A stretch of 64,000 bases of DNA from assembly GCA_034440635.1 (NCBI GenBank), contig JAOTON010000768.1, forward strand, positions 558,001 through 622,000, given 5' to 3'. Origin of the DNA: Lepas anatifera. Taxonomy: Eukaryota > Arthropoda > Thecostraca > Lepadidae. The notes beneath the pieces are model-generated. The model searched no databases. It had not been told where the DNA came from and saw nothing but the letters and a program-made list of their open reading frames with translations. Within the stretch, counting starts at the first letter, position 1, and each line of letters starts with the position of its first letter. Of the stretch, positions 12,040 through 23,664 are shown piece by piece. Position numbers and translations under genes: made by a program.

Positions 12040-12960
12040 CTACTTTTTAACGAATTCTCTCCGCTTGTAGGTCACGGGATCAGCCCTCCGTTCGCACCTC
12101 TCCTTTTTGGAGAATTTATCCACGGCCGGACGGGGATCGAAGAGGGCCGTGCCGATGCCGTTGACGCCGATTGTCAGACGGTCATTCACAGTGTCATTTT
12201 CCAACCTCATTCGATGCGACGACTTGATGCAGTTGAAATGCGACACTGCTCTCTCTGTAGCCATGCTGTGCGGGTTAACACAAATGAAGGTTGACAGGAG
12301 GCGTTGCAGCATACCACTGGAGACTCTCTGGATCGCTATAATCCTTTCACTTGGACTCCTGTGCTCTATCCGGGTATGTTCCAGGGCAGGCCGTACATCA
12401 CAAACATCACTTGGTAGGTATACCACGCCATGTTCGCCGAAAAGACCAGAGCAGAGCTCTTTGCTCGCAGCGATGAAATCACCAACAATTTTCGAGTCCA
12501 GCACCTGTGTCATACTCTTCACGACTGCCTCCTGCTCTATTTTCAGCCGCTCATCGGGAAAGTTTTTGGTGGCCTCCGACACTTCCGCCCGTACTGCACG
12601 GAAGTTCCGCGCAGAAGTGACCAGAGTGTTGTGCACCTGCCTATTGCCCGGCTTGTCTGCGCATTCTGCGACACTCTTCTTACTAATTTTTCCTCTTGGC
12701 CACCGGGGAGTGGAGTAGCCTTCACCAGCTCAAGCTTTCGAATGGCAACATCCCTGTACTCGAGAACATCGGTCAATATGAGGTCACCCCTTTGCAGCTG
12801 TTTTTGGAGCTTTCAGAGCACGTTGGTGATGTCAGCCATCAGGGTTGTCATGGTAGTGGTGTTACTGGCATCACTCCACTTTCTGAGGAAGCCACGGACC
12901 TCAGTTTTCTCCGTCTTAGATGGTTTATTTGACTCTAGAACTTCCTTCCGCACGAGCCTG
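12040..12960 (-). pseudogene. hAT-like transposase, C-terminal part (decayed)
   Basis: The minus strand reads through at least two frames separated by a frameshift near 12,580 and a stop near 12,820. The conceptual product has a segment with FLRKWSDAS near 12,895, a helical middle region, and a C-terminal hAT dimerisation-like segment with ICVNPHSMATERAVSHFN and MRLENDTVNDRL at about 12,195-12,290. This matches the end of long domesticated-type hAT transposases of the ZNF862/KIAA1586 kind. The N-terminal part lies at 14,940-15,860, separated by a LINE. The intact reading frame is lost, so it should be inactive. The plus-strand frames over this interval are antisense shadows. Confidence 0.78.
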
Positions 12961-13534
12961 CATCCAGGGCGATTATTTATTTTATGTATTCAAAATAATC
13001 GCCAACAGATAAAATCCACTCACAGGGCAAGTCAAAGCATTAAAAAAGGCTATCTAAATCACAATAATCGAGACAGTGTACTTCCTAAAAATGGTAAAAG
13101 GTATAATATATAAATATAAGAAACACAGAAACATAAAAACAGATAAAAGCTGATAGTGCAGTTCCTACCGAGCATTTACGAATCTCATCACACATGTCCT
13201 GAAAGTATTAAAATCATCACAAAAGAAGTCGGCCCCGGAAGCGGCTAGAAATGTGTTCATGCTTCTCGGCACCCTACGGAAAATCCCCCCGTTGACAGTG
13301 CTGACACGGCCGCGGCGCTCAGCGAAGAGTCAAAAGGAGCGAGTGAGCCGGAATGGGATATGCAAGGGGAAACAATTTAGTAGGCCCATGGAGTGAATCT
13401 TACCTGAGGAGATATTTTTTAGGAAAATGAGATCGAAATGAAGCCTGCGTGCAGCAAGTGCTGGGAGGCCGAAATGGTTCAAAAGCGAGTCATAAGATAT
13501 AGAGTCACATCTGTTGAGTAGAGTGATTATTTAA

Positions 13535-14041
13535 CTAAATAAGAAATTTATGTTGCACTCTGTCCACGCGCTCAGCGTGGGATTTGGCTACTCCCGCCCA
13601 GACAACACTTCCATACTCAAGTATAGATCTTACATTGGCGAAATAAGCAGCCAGGAGGGATTTTTTATCGAATTTAGCTCCCCTGGAAGCCGTTTGAAAT
13701 GAGCGCAGAAGAAGGCCAAGCGCTCTGTTGGCTTGACTGACAGTTTTGGATATATGTGGAGCAAAAGTCAATTTAGTGTCTAGAATAACTCCCAGGTCCC
13801 GTATTTCATCTACTGCTTCCAGGCGTACATCGCCAATGTGGTATGTTGTCCGAGCGGGGGTGCGCCTGAGGGTCACTATAAAGGTTTTGCATTTAGAGGG
13901 ATTTAGTGTGAGCGCCCATCGGGTGGACCACTGCTGAAGACGATCAAGGTCGTCCTGCAGTAGCAGCACATCAGAGGGTACCTCAAATTTGCGGAAAATT
14001 TTTACATCATCAGCGTACAGTAAACAGCCAAACTTTATCAC
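13535..14041 (-). pseudogene. LINE reverse transcriptase, palm and thumb fragment
   Basis: This is the longest intact piece of the LINE ORF2, 168 codons. It carries the YADD active-site box near its start, then LQQWSTRWALTLNPSKCK, a LGVILDTKLTFAPHI block and an EYGSVVWAG block. These are the usual C-terminal RT blocks of non-LTR retrotransposons. The frame ends at a stop; related C-terminal sequence continues in another frame to about 13,150. The start codon shown is not meaningful. Confidence 0.88.
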
Positions 14042-14190
14042 CCGAGGGAGGTCGTTAATGAAGAGAGAAAAGATGAGAGGAGAGACCAGTGATCCTTCCG
14101 GAACCCCAGAGAGAACTGGCTTTCAATCAGATGTTTTGCCATTCACTATGACCCTCTGGCGCCTATCGGAGAGATATGAGACAAACCATT

Positions 14191-14829
14191 TTAGTGCAGA
14201 ACTATGTAAGTGATAAGATTTCTCGAGTTTGTGAATGATAAGGCCGAGATTGACACTCTGAAAGGCAGCCGAATAATCTGTATAAATTGCGCCTGTCTGA
14301 TATCCCCCCGATACAGTCTCCCACGCCGAGCTGAGGAAGGTGGCGAGGTTAGTGGAGCAGGAGCGTTTTGGAATGAATCCGTGTTGTTCTGACCATAGCG
14401 AGGGTGAAACATGCCGGAAAAGTTGGTCATAAACAACACGTTCCAGAATTTTGGCAAATAGAGGGAGAAGACTAACGGAGTGGTAGTTAGAAGGGTCCTT
14501 TTATCACCCTTTTTGTAGATAGGAATAATGTTTGCTAATTTCCATCGTGCCGGGAAGATTCCAGTCTGAACGGATTTGCTACAAATTTTGGTCAGATGTA
14601 CGGCTAATTCATTTGCACATTCTAGGATGATTTTGGCGCTAATATTGTCTGCTCCGCAGGCTTTGTTCGGCTTTAGGGTTTTTAATGGGTCAAAATGTCC
14701 CTTCCGAAACATGAGACTGGGAAAGGGGTCGATCTGATAATTTGGTGCGTCAGGAAGGGCTGAAACGGTATGGTTTGAAAATTTAGCACTAAACGCGTTG
14801 TTGAGAAGGGCTGCTTTTTTCAGCGTCAT
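14191..14829 (-). pseudogene. LINE reverse transcriptase, N-terminal fragment
   Basis: 212 codons. Roughly the first 110 are genuine RT sequence: KAALLNNAFSAKFSN, then KPNKACGADN and FPARWKLANIIPIYKKGDK. After that point a frameshift makes the frame meaningless, and the true RT reading continues in a neighbouring frame. It belongs to the same element as the YADD fragment. Confidence 0.85.
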
Positions 14830-14939
14830 CGGATGTCAGCGATCCGTCTTCTTTGCGCAAAACATTAGAGATGGCCGATTTCTTGCTGACGGTTTTTATG
14901 AAAGACCAATATCTTTTTGGGAAAGACCAATATCATTAG

Positions 14940-15860
14940 TCAGCGTTGCTTAGACAGAGTGGAGATGTTCCGCGAAGCATACATCATGATAGGCAGGAAA
15001 GGCCACATGAGCCTTCCATCTGTCTGTGCAGTGCTTTTGCCCTGTTCTTAGGGGCTCAAAAATAGGTCGTTAAAGCGCAGTCGTTAGCTTTCCAATGTAG
15101 CATTTCTGCTACCCTTCCTACCCTTACGCTGGCGAGTGCCAGATCACTCCTCGGGAAGACACATCAGTGGTTACCAGATCCCTTTCCAGTGAGTACTTCA
15201 TTTGTCTCTACAATCCACTTTCCTTCCCAGTATTTGCACTTTCCATCCGTGGTCACTCCCACTAGCTTATCTGTGGAAATATTGCAGATTTTAAGGGATG
15301 TTTCCACGGCCTCCAGGAGACCTTACACGCCATTTTCTTCCGGCTCAATCACGGAGAGGAAGAGAAGCCAGATGTCCAGTCTTGCCGATCAGGCGCATCG
15401 TCACAAACTTGTTATCGGTTTGTTGTCTGTCCATACTTCCGTCCACTTGGAGGCTCTATGCGCAACACTCCACCTGCGCAGCTATCCGATCACGCTCTAT
15501 CTCAGCTCCGACATCCAGCATCTCCCGGTAAGCATCCGGGCTCCTGTATGAGAGTACGGCCATGTTTGGCTCACTTGACTGGAAATCAGAGTTCCACCCC
15601 TCGTTCGTGCACAAAGTGTTCACCCGGTCCGCGTGCAGTGATGCAAGCGAGCGACTGGGCCAAGACCAGCATGACAAAGTTCCTTGCAGGCTGTCGTTAT
15701 AAACTGTCGCAGCTAGTTTAATCAGCAACTTCACAATACTTGGATCAACATCCTTTAGCCAGCGAGCCATAGGATGATCCTTTTTGCTATTTTTCCATTT
15801 GTCCAGAGAATCTGTCAGCTGTAGCTGCAGCTTTGTGAGCACTCCCGTGCACGTGGTCTA
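14940..15860 (-). pseudogene. hAT-like transposase, N-terminal/catalytic part (decayed)
   Basis: The minus-strand frame at 15,456-15,842 contains TVYNDSLQGTLSCWSWPSRS and AYREMLDVGAEIERDRIAAQ. After one in-frame stop it continues with VDGSMDRQQTDNKF, the first catalytic-Asp region of hAT RNase H folds. After a frameshift it reads ISTDKLVGVTTDG, the second catalytic region. Further decayed hAT sequence with FAEHLHSV-like reading runs to the LINE junction near 14,940. The family is the ZNF862/KIAA1586-like hAT group. The zinc-finger N-terminus was not found. Together with 12,040-12,960 it forms one gene. Confidence 0.75.
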
Positions 15861-18773
15861 CAACCCTTCGCAGTTTTATTTTATCGTCTACCCTTACGCC
15901 TGTGGTAAATGTACTCGGCCGGTTCCTAAGGCGCTGACGGCGACAGCTTGATGCCTATGGCATGTCTTGCATACTATCACTGTTCTTGTTTTGTTGTTCA
16001 ATTTCCTTTGCTCTAGGGCTAAATGGGCACTGAAATGCCGGTTTAGCCACTTGACCTCAAATTTGGATCCTCTTTAAATTTGCTCTGCTGTCACTTGCAA
16101 TTCAGGCCTTTCAGTTTCCCCCAATTCTCCACGAAAGGTCCCAGCTTTTGGGTCAATTCGTCCAGCTAAGTCGGAAGATCCAGCTGTTCGGTCAGCACCT
16201 CCAGAGTGTTGCAGCCGGCTACTGGACCGGTCCCAGAATTGTGGGTTCCTTCTGCCGGAGCCGGCCGAATCCTAAAAGCAAAAAATTGCTGGTCAAATAT
16301 TGGCAGTTTTGAAGCCAAAGAACCGATCAATCCACCGTAAGTTTTCACCAAAAGTACTAGTTTTTAAAATGGTTCTAAACGTCATAAGTTGTACCCCAGC
16401 CTTTCAGCCATAAGCACGGGAACATTTGAAAGTTTTGGGAGGGGGCAATATTCGTGGCAGATGATGGGGTCAAAGGAAATTCGGCGTTTTGCACAATAAG
16501 TGACGGAAAAAATCCCGAATCGGTTCGAAGTTGGGGAGGGGAATCCAGTGCCCCTCTCCAGTGTCCCTACAGCCTGTACGTTTGGCGGAGGGGGCAGCCA
16601 CCCTCACTGTTCCCCACGGTTCCTGTGCCAATGAGCCCTGACCCCAAACGTCTGAGCCCCTATAGTAAATGCATAGGCGAAGGCTGTCCGAGGTGCTGGC
16701 GGGCAGGCTCCAAGTCGCCCAGCCGGCAGCCCCCCCCCGGAATGAAGTCCTGGATCCGCCTATCCTTCAATGCTCCTCCATCCCTGTGGCGGAGTCCGTA
16801 GTCACAGGAACAATTTGTGGGGACACTTTGATGCTGCCATAAAATATCCCTAAGGTTTAATTTCATTGCACCTAACTCTTGTCCAGATCAAATTGCTATT
16901 CGAAAACAACAAAAAAACTTGCAATATCGGAAAAAGAACGAGCCTATGTCCGTCTGAACAGATATTTCCGCCATTCTTTACAGAAATATACAATATAACT
17001 CTTAACCACCAATCCAAAAAGCATCACGAATAAAAATTTACACTGCTGTAACCCAACCCCGCCTCAGGCACGGCTGGCGGGCTCCGAGATTGACAAGTGA
17101 CGTAAGAGTTTTTTGGCATTCGGCTGGATGAGACGAGTGTTTTTATTGTTGGTTGTGGACTGTATCCAGTTTTGTGATTAGTCGGTGCATTCGCTAGGTT
17201 TTCGTCGCGCACGTTGGGGTAGGCCGACATAGGCGATCATTCTTAAGCTCAGCTTATGATGGTCTAACATAACCATGTATCAGATGTAACTTAGAAAATA
17301 CAGGCCGTGAGTAGGTCTCATGTGATTTACACATCTTCTAGAATTTTCTTGAACTTACATGTTTTTTATGCCATTCCACACAGTTTCCACCTAATCCAGT
17401 ATAAACTAGGTGGAATTTTTTTTTACTGAACTGGATGGAATCTGCCCAAACTGGGTGGGACGTGTTTCACCTAGTTTGTATGTTAGACGAGGCCCTGATT
17501 TCATGGGATGGAGTTTAACAGAGAACTCTTCGGCATTGTTTTGCTGAGTGAACAACAACCACTGCTTGTTTTGTGTCCAACCTAAATCCACCAGCCATAC
17601 ATATGATGGCATATAATGCGCCATACATCATAACTGTGACACCAATTGGTAATTCCAACATGGCTCATCAGTAAGCCTGTCTGAAATCTGTTACAAGTCG
17701 GACACAAAGTAACCAGTGGGCGCTTCTCTCCGATGGCTGCGTGGTCCGTGAGCTGGCCAGCCACTAGTGATCTCCTCGCCAACACGACTACGTGGCCAGC
17801 TGCGCCCCGGCCTACAGCTATGTCTGTGACGGCCAGGGCCGGCAATACGGCGCCGTTCGCAGCCAGCACCAGCGTGTTCTGACCAAACACAGCGCTGGCA
17901 GCGTCAACATGGCCCAGCTCGGATCACGCCGCAGGCCGACGCGCCCACGGGGCGGACCCGGCCGTCCAAATATACAGCGTCGTCGCCGCAGAAAGACCGA
18001 CGGTTCGATCGTCCGCGGCCAAGCCCTAGCCAGCAGTCGGTCCCAAGCCTTCAGCTGCTCACACGCTGCCACGGCAAATACCACATCGTTCAAAGAGCTT
18101 GTTAGTTACACCAAAAGTAAACAATTTGCATCTTACAAAATTTGTGGATAAAACTTGGTTCCAAGTTGTCCCATCTACACAGAGCTATGGTTCTGGTAAG
18201 CTGATCTCGAACGGATAATCTGCTTTGTTGGGTTCTGCAGTCGAAGCGCAGGCCAGCCAAACTCTCCTCTCTATTCACGGCAGAGGGTTCTATTATCCAG
18301 CGCCGATTACACCGCTTTGGCCCTCTCCTGCGGCTGCGTCAGACGGGTGGCACATTGTGCCAGCGCATCCCGCATTGTTGTCTGTGGACCGCTGCTCTTT
18401 TGAGTGGCCCGCTATCTGCGATGGCTGGAGCACCCTCCAGCGGCCGCGACTTTGTCGCCATGGTTACGGCGCCGGAGCGCTTCCCCCAGCAGAGCTGCGG
18501 CTGGTATGACGAGGCCACTCGAGACGAGCTCTGCGACCGGAGACTGGCGCAGGCCAGTGGCCGCCGTGTACTCTTCACCTCAGTGCACTCTGCCAGGCAC
18601 AGAGACTAACAGAGCTGCACCGTGGCAATGCGGAGGGCGACGGTCCTTCCAACAGCTCCGTGTTAGAGCTGCCAAAGCCTGTCAGTAAAACTTCCCGAAA
18701 AATATACTACTGCAATGAACCAGAAGCATTGCAGGCGTGGTGGATGATTTCATGACATCCACTTTAACACCCG
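15861..18773. other. Mostly unrecognised DNA with a GC-rich island
   Basis: No protein homology was recognised. From about 17,700 to 18,690 the sequence is distinctly GC- and CpG-rich, with several overlapping frames of 80-119 codons on both strands. The plus-strand frame at 17,792-18,151 has a basic RRRPTRPRGGPGRPNIQRRR stretch. Whether any of it is an exon cannot be judged by eye. A repeat-J-like patch lies at 16,560-16,765. Confidence 0.35.
16560..16765. repeat. Interspersed repeat J, copy 1
   Basis: It shares CCTATAGTAAATGCATA, a GGCTGTCCGAGG-like phrase, a C-run and GAATGAAGTCCTGGATCCGC with the copies at 32,279-32,495 and 55,963-56,131. The 5' limit is unclear. Confidence 0.5.
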
Positions 18774-19663
18774 CACTGGAGGGGGTCTGGCACTAACGCG
18801 CACTGGAGGGGGCCTGGTAGGCCCCTAAGATCTCGGAAACTAAGAGGCTTAGAAAAACGCTACTTGGTAGGTGGGTGGGGGCTATGGTGATGTACATGAT
18901 GACCAATTTTTATTGACCTAGGTCAATATCTTCAAGGTCAAACGAGGTCGTAAAGGTCAAATATTGACCATGCTGGGGATCGATTGGTAAATGCTGTGAT
19001 TATGCGGGAAAATGGCGGGAATAAGCTAAAGGCAGACAAGGTTCATAGAGAAGAGGTCTCAAGAGGCTTCCCCACAACTTTTGGGTGAAGGTCATTCAAG
19101 GCCATTGACCTTTAAGGTCACCATATGGTATACTACTTATTATGTACACTTTGACTAACACTGTAGCCACTGTTTGGCGGGAAATGAGGATTGACCTTTC
19201 CCAATGACCTTTGACCTTGACCTTTGTATTGGGGTACCCTACCGATGACGTCATAGCATAATATATGTCAGACCGGGTAACGTCATTTGGCCGGACGCAC
19301 AGTGGTCAGTGACCTTGAAAGTGCAGATATTACCTTGATCTGTGACCTTTGACCTTGACCTTGACTTTCATGCGAAGTGACCTTGACATATAATCCTGCT
19401 TATATGACGTTATGACGTCACCACTCGGTCTTCAATGCAAGCTGACTGCTCCGACCGCGCGTTTACGGCGATTTAAAAATGCAGGTCTGACTTCGAAAGC
19501 CTATGAGTCAAAAATTTTTCGGCAGATTTTCAAAAAGTCTTCACCAATCGATGCGCTATTAAATTCTGTTAAATGTGGCCACGTTTCGTTTTTTGGCTAA
19601 AGTTGTTCTCCGGCCGCCTGGAAAAACAGGTGGGGGCCTCCGGGCCCTCCAGTGGCGTGTTAA
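18774..19663 (-). mobile_element. T5 element, full-length copy 2
   Basis: 890 bp, TTAA to TTAA. The left end is double-core: CACCCGCACTGGAGGGGG, then CGCGCACTGGAGGGGGCC. The right end is single-core with GGCCCTCCAGTGGCGTG. The inside shows TGACCTTTGACCTTGACC runs and two TGACGTCA-like motifs also seen in copy 1. The ends and much of the interior align to 5,223-6,125. Confidence 0.9.
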
Positions 19664-20962
19664 TAGACGAGAGTGCAGAATAGTTGGCACTCCAGCCCAT
19701 CATCCCAGAATTTTCGAATGGAGCTTATTACAACTAAATTAGGGCTTGTTGTGCCGTGCTAGCGTTAATCCACCCAAAACCCCCTGGATCGAGAAGAGAT
19801 CTCCAGCCCTGGCCATGGCATGTCACTTCTCGACCTGACAACCCCCGTAACGTCATTTATGAACAGCCCCATATAGGTTGAAATAATACAATTTATGCGT
19901 GCCTAGTTAGCCATGTTAGGTTATTTATTCGTCAAATGTTACGGTAAAATTAACTTATTGGTTAAAAATTAACTAATCTCAATATGATATGGGCCTCAAG
20001 GAACACAGGTCCTAGTTAAGACACTTGCGCTCTCCAATCCTCAGAGGTCCCGACACGGTCCCGGTACAGACCCAGTTGATCCCGGGCAAAGTCCCGGCCG
20101 GGCCCAGCATCCGGTCTTCGGCATCATCCGGAACGCTAGGACCACAAATACAACCTCTGGTGCTGACCCCGTTGAGTGTTTTCTGCAAAGGACGCCTACT
20201 TACAAGACAGAGTAAATATAAATTCGGAAAATGCCACAACTGCTCAAGAAGAACCAGAGAGCAGCCGCAGGCAGTTACTGAAGAGCTGCTCGCTGCGGAG
20301 ACACAATCATCATCGACTGACTCACTGGGCGCTCCAACATTTTCAGTCGAACTCGATGTTTCCCATGTATTGCCGCTGCTGGACGGGACTAACGTCAGAA
20401 CAGATCGACTTTTGGTTGAACCCATCCTTTGAAGTTGGTGTTTTTCGCTGTGAGCTTTCAATTTCTTATTCACGTTTTTGAAACATACTAGGATGTACTT
20501 GGGGTTTGTCATTTTATTTCAGAACCGAAGTGGTAAACGTCAAGGGGGAACGTCCATCTAAACTGTGAACCAGAGTAGGCCATTTCATGTCTTAATAGAA
20601 ATAAAAACTGTCTTTTGGTACATTGATTCAGCCTCCTCTTCCTCCTCTGCTGGTGAACCGAACCAAATGCCAATAAATCGAATACACTACTGTCAGACCA
20701 CAGCCCTTTAGCTATGAATTCGCTTCCACCGATGACCTGAATAATATTGATTCCACTTTGCTTCAAAACACATGCTTTATAACGTATGTTGTTTACGTTC
20801 CTTACTCTTAATTGAACCCTACTGAAGCCGAAAACAAAAGATGAAAGAAAAAGAAAGACTAGAAAATATGTTTTGTCAACGGAGCACACCCTTACCTTAT
20901 GAAAATTTCCACAATACCATGTGCTTATGTTGATGCATGTTTCCCTAGCAACAAACTTCTAA
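19664..20962. other. Unrecognised DNA with two abutting minus-strand frames
   Basis: Minus-strand frames at 20,509-20,889 (126 codons) and 20,012-20,512 (166 codons, with a Ser-rich stretch around STKSRSVLTLVPSSSGNTWE) abut. I recognise neither product. They could be chance frames or remnants of a spliced gene. No repeat family was seen. Confidence 0.35.
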
Positions 20963-21237
20963 CTCATAGGGGATGGTCCAGGCTCTCTTGCGAAAATCCG
21001 AGAGCTTTTGGTGCCAGGTGCTTTGTCAAAAATTACCCGAGACAAATGACGCAAGGGATTAAACACGTGACAAATAATTCTCATATCCAAGAACAAGGCA
21101 ATAATAGCGCATTCGTTACATTTCTTTACGTCATTTATCTTGAAAATTTTTCAAGGCCAATAGGTATTTCCTGAAAAAAATGTCTGGCACCAAAAGCTCT
21201 CGGATTTTCGCAAGAGGGCCTGGACCATCCCCATAGT
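20963..21237. mobile_element. Foldback element with ~55-bp arms
   Basis: The left arm, 20,963-21,018, contains GGGGATGGTCCAGGCTCTCT and CGAAAATCCGAGAGCTTTTG. The right arm, 21,182-21,237, is its near-exact reverse complement. The loop is about 165 bases. No frame is involved. Confidence 0.85.
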
Positions 21238-21832
21238 CTCCGCTGAGCACCGCACGCGCGCGTGTCGTCGGTTGGCCGAAGTGCCAGTCTGCTATCCGGT
21301 GTGGTGCGCCGGGCGGCCGATTTTCGCGCGCATGACGTCACCTTTGGCTGATTAGACATCAATAAATTCACGAACGCAAAATTTAATTGATATTATTAGA
21401 AAGCACGGACACAGTAAAACATTTTTCCTTACTGTCATTTTAATGGGAATCACTGGCCAAATTTAGAAATTTTTTTGAAAACTGAACTCAAATTGCCAAA
21501 AGCTTAAAAAATAGTTATTTATGAAAAACTAAATAATTGAACTTGGACAAAACAATTTTGAATACAATCACATTTTAATTAAGCATCCATAACGAAGAGC
21601 TGCACAGACAATAATGATTGTATGCCACCATGTTTTGCCAAAAACACAGATTTTCACGATTTTCAGCAAGCTGTAACGCCAAAACCCATATTTTGGGAAA
21701 AGAAATATTTCAAATCTGAATTCTACGCCACTGATTAACCTGTGTACGCAGTTGGAACGAAATCTGAGACTATAATGTGTACAATCCAGGTGGTGTCTGG
21801 TCAATTTGTCCTGGAATGCCCCTTATGCTACC
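21238..21832. other. Unrecognised DNA
   Basis: It begins with a CpG-rich 100 bases containing CGCACGCGCGCGTGTCG, then turns AT-rich. No repeat or gene was recognised. Confidence 0.35.
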
Positions 21833-23035
21833 TTAACCCTTGCCCCGGTGGCGGGTACGAGCCACCTTCGCCCTGGTGGGGGGGCTAAAAAAGACCCCCC
21901 ACGATCTAATAAACTAAGAGAGCTAGAAAAAAGCGCAAAACGGCAATCGAAAGCTCTTCAAAAATGATATCGAAAATACTTCAGTCATTTTTCTTGTCAG
22001 GTCAATATCAAGGTCACCAGAGGTCAAAATAGGTCAAAATCGCTAATATGAGGTGAACTAAGACAACCTCATATATCTCAGAAACTATGATAGCTAGAAA
22101 CATTTTTCTAACACCACTTGAAAGCTCTTGAGATGCGCTTTCATTACAGTGGCACTGATTTTTGTGTCAGGTCAAAGCCTAGGGAGCTACAGGTCACTAA
22201 ATATTGGGCATATTCTTGGGAATGTCCATAGCCACCCATGCATAAGGGCGTTTACTTTTTCGCTAATAGCTTCCGAACCAAACAAGATACAGCCATAGTT
22301 TATGCACCATTGCAATCCTCTCGTCAATACAAATCGAATGATATATAATATTGCTATGCCAGGTCAAATTTAAGAATTTGACCTGACCCAGGTCAACGAT
22401 CTGACTCAACTTGACCTGGTATAGTCATGATGTATATCATTTGACTTGCAGTGACTATACAAACACTTTGGTGACAAAATAAAAGTTCTATCTTAGTTTA
22501 TTCTAAATTTATAGAGTAAAACACCAAAAAATGTTTATTTGGCCTAACAGTGACCTTTTAAAGGTCACAACTCAAAATTTTTGGCATAAACTTCAGAAAT
22601 GGGCTAAGACCAAATCGTACCCGATGTTTGAAGTTCATTCCATCCATACTTACTGAGAAAAGCTGATTTCGTGATTTACCCCATGTATTTACAATGGGGA
22701 GGTCATGCTCTGCACATGACCTTAGGTCACCAATATCAAAAATCCCGGAACAAATGTTGTAGCTCCTGGTGGGCCCAATATGTGGTAAGAGTTTCAACTT
22801 GATCAATTAATCCTTCTTTTAGTTATGCGGTCCTAAGTATTTTTTGAGGTGAGGTCACTTCACCTGGCTTGGTGACCTGACCTGATAAGACCTTGAGCCA
22901 AAATTTTCAGGAAAGATGTAAAAATAATGAGGGAACAGCTAAACCAAGTTTGGCGGCGCTGCGCGCCGCCGTTTTTGGTCCCTTCAGAAAAACCCGAGGG
23001 GGGTCTAAAAAGACCCCCACCCGGGCGAAGGTTAA
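21833..23035 (-). mobile_element. T4 element, full-length copy 1
   Basis: 1,203 bp between TTAA sites. The left end is double-core: CCCTTGCCCCGGTGGCGGG, a GAGCCACCTTCGC linker, CCTGGTGGGGGGG, then a hairpin around CTAAAAAAGACCCCCC. The right end is single-core with GGGGGGTCTAAAAAGACCCC and CCCGGGCGAAGG, preceded by the GC hairpin GGCGGCGCTGCGCGCCGCC. The shared core block lies at about 22,677-22,748 in reverse. The copy at 34,278-35,516 is very similar throughout. No transposase is encoded. Confidence 0.9.
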
Positions 23036-23258
23036 ACTTTGTTGCAAGTGAGGTCACTTAACCTGCACTGGTGAACTGACCTGAAATTAACCTGACCTTA
23101 AAATTTTAGAAAAAGTTGTAGAATTGATCAAGGATAAGGGGTACCAAAAACAGTAGCGCTTCGCGCCATCGTTTTTTTTTTGTTCCCACCGCGACGGTAA
23201 AACCCGAGGATGGTGTTCAAACACCTCCCCCCACCGGAGCGAGGCTGAACCCAGTTAC
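23036..23258 (-). mobile_element. T2 element, single-core end fragment
   Basis: Reverse-orientation T2. AGGTCACTTAACCTGCACTG leads to the stem-like AGCGCTTCGCGCC, the hairpin GGTGTTCAAACACC and the end box CACCGGAGCGAGG. The terminal TTAA is mutated (CTGAA). It follows directly on the T4 right end. Confidence 0.7.
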
Positions 23259-23275
23259 GACCTTAAATATTTTCC

Positions 23276-23640
23276 GCCCCGGTAGCTCAGGTGGTAGAGC
23301 GTTGGGCTCCGGCCCGCTGCTGAGAAACATGCAGTGGCAGTGCATGTCCAGGCTTGGGATCGGGTCCTCTGAGACGCTCCGGCGCTCAATAGTTTACCCG
23401 ACGTAGGTCGGCTGGCAACTGACTGGTGAGGGGGTGACCTGAGCGGGGCGACCGTCCCCGTGCTTTGTGGGATGTTTAATTTTGACTTCTAAATCAACCC
23501 TTCCTTGCGGGAGTTGCTCGCTTGGGTTGCCGGGTCGGGGTCTCCACAATTTCTGCCAAGTCCCTTGATGGCTTTATTGAGATTCCGACTCTAACAGCCA
23601 AACTGGGAACAACTTGGACAAAATTTATGATAAAAATTAT
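23276..23640 (+). mobile_element. tRNA-derived SINE, copy 1
   Basis: It starts with a tRNA-like head: GCCCCGGTAGCTCAGGTGGT is a good A box for RNA polymerase III, and GGGATCGGGTCCTC about 75 bases on is a weak B box. A shared body follows (ACCCGACGTAGGTCGGCTGG, GGGGTCGGGGTCTCC), ending AACTTGGACAAAATTTATGA and an A/T-rich tail. The copy at 62,018-62,370 matches almost end to end. Extra bases in the anticodon region and beyond rule out a functional tRNA gene. Confidence 0.88.
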
Positions 23641-23664
23641 TCAAGTTCGACAAATATAACCCAC

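Larger units (their letters stand above)
12965..14937 (-). mobile_element. 5'-truncated jockey/CR1-like LINE inserted in the hAT gene
   Basis: The minus strand encodes reverse transcriptase in broken frames. RT blocks include LKPNKACGADNISAKIILE (about 14,630-14,680) and GIFPARWKLANIIPIYKKGD (about 14,510-14,570). They continue to the catalytic LLYADDVKIF at about 14,010 and a thumb region ending VWAGVAKSHAERVDRVQHKF. Frameshifts occur at about 14,500 and 14,050. The left edge (minus-strand 3' end) is an A/T-rich tail near 12,965-13,000. The 5' end begins mid-gene with KRYWSFIKTVS near 14,930. No endonuclease domain remains, as expected for 5' truncation. On both sides the sequence returns to the hAT reading. 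Confidence 0.85.

Noticed and set aside
12107..13113. Plus-strand frames of 203 and 227 codons
   Set aside because: They are antisense to the recognised hAT-like coding sequence and resemble no protein.
20012..20889. Two abutting minus-strand frames as a spliced host gene
   Set aside because: A pyrimidine-rich stretch before an AG was noticed, but no homology or convincing donor site supports it.
23276..23350. Possible tRNA gene
   Set aside because: The A box is good, but the body does not fold as a standard tRNA and the same ~360-bp sequence recurs; it is the head of a SINE.
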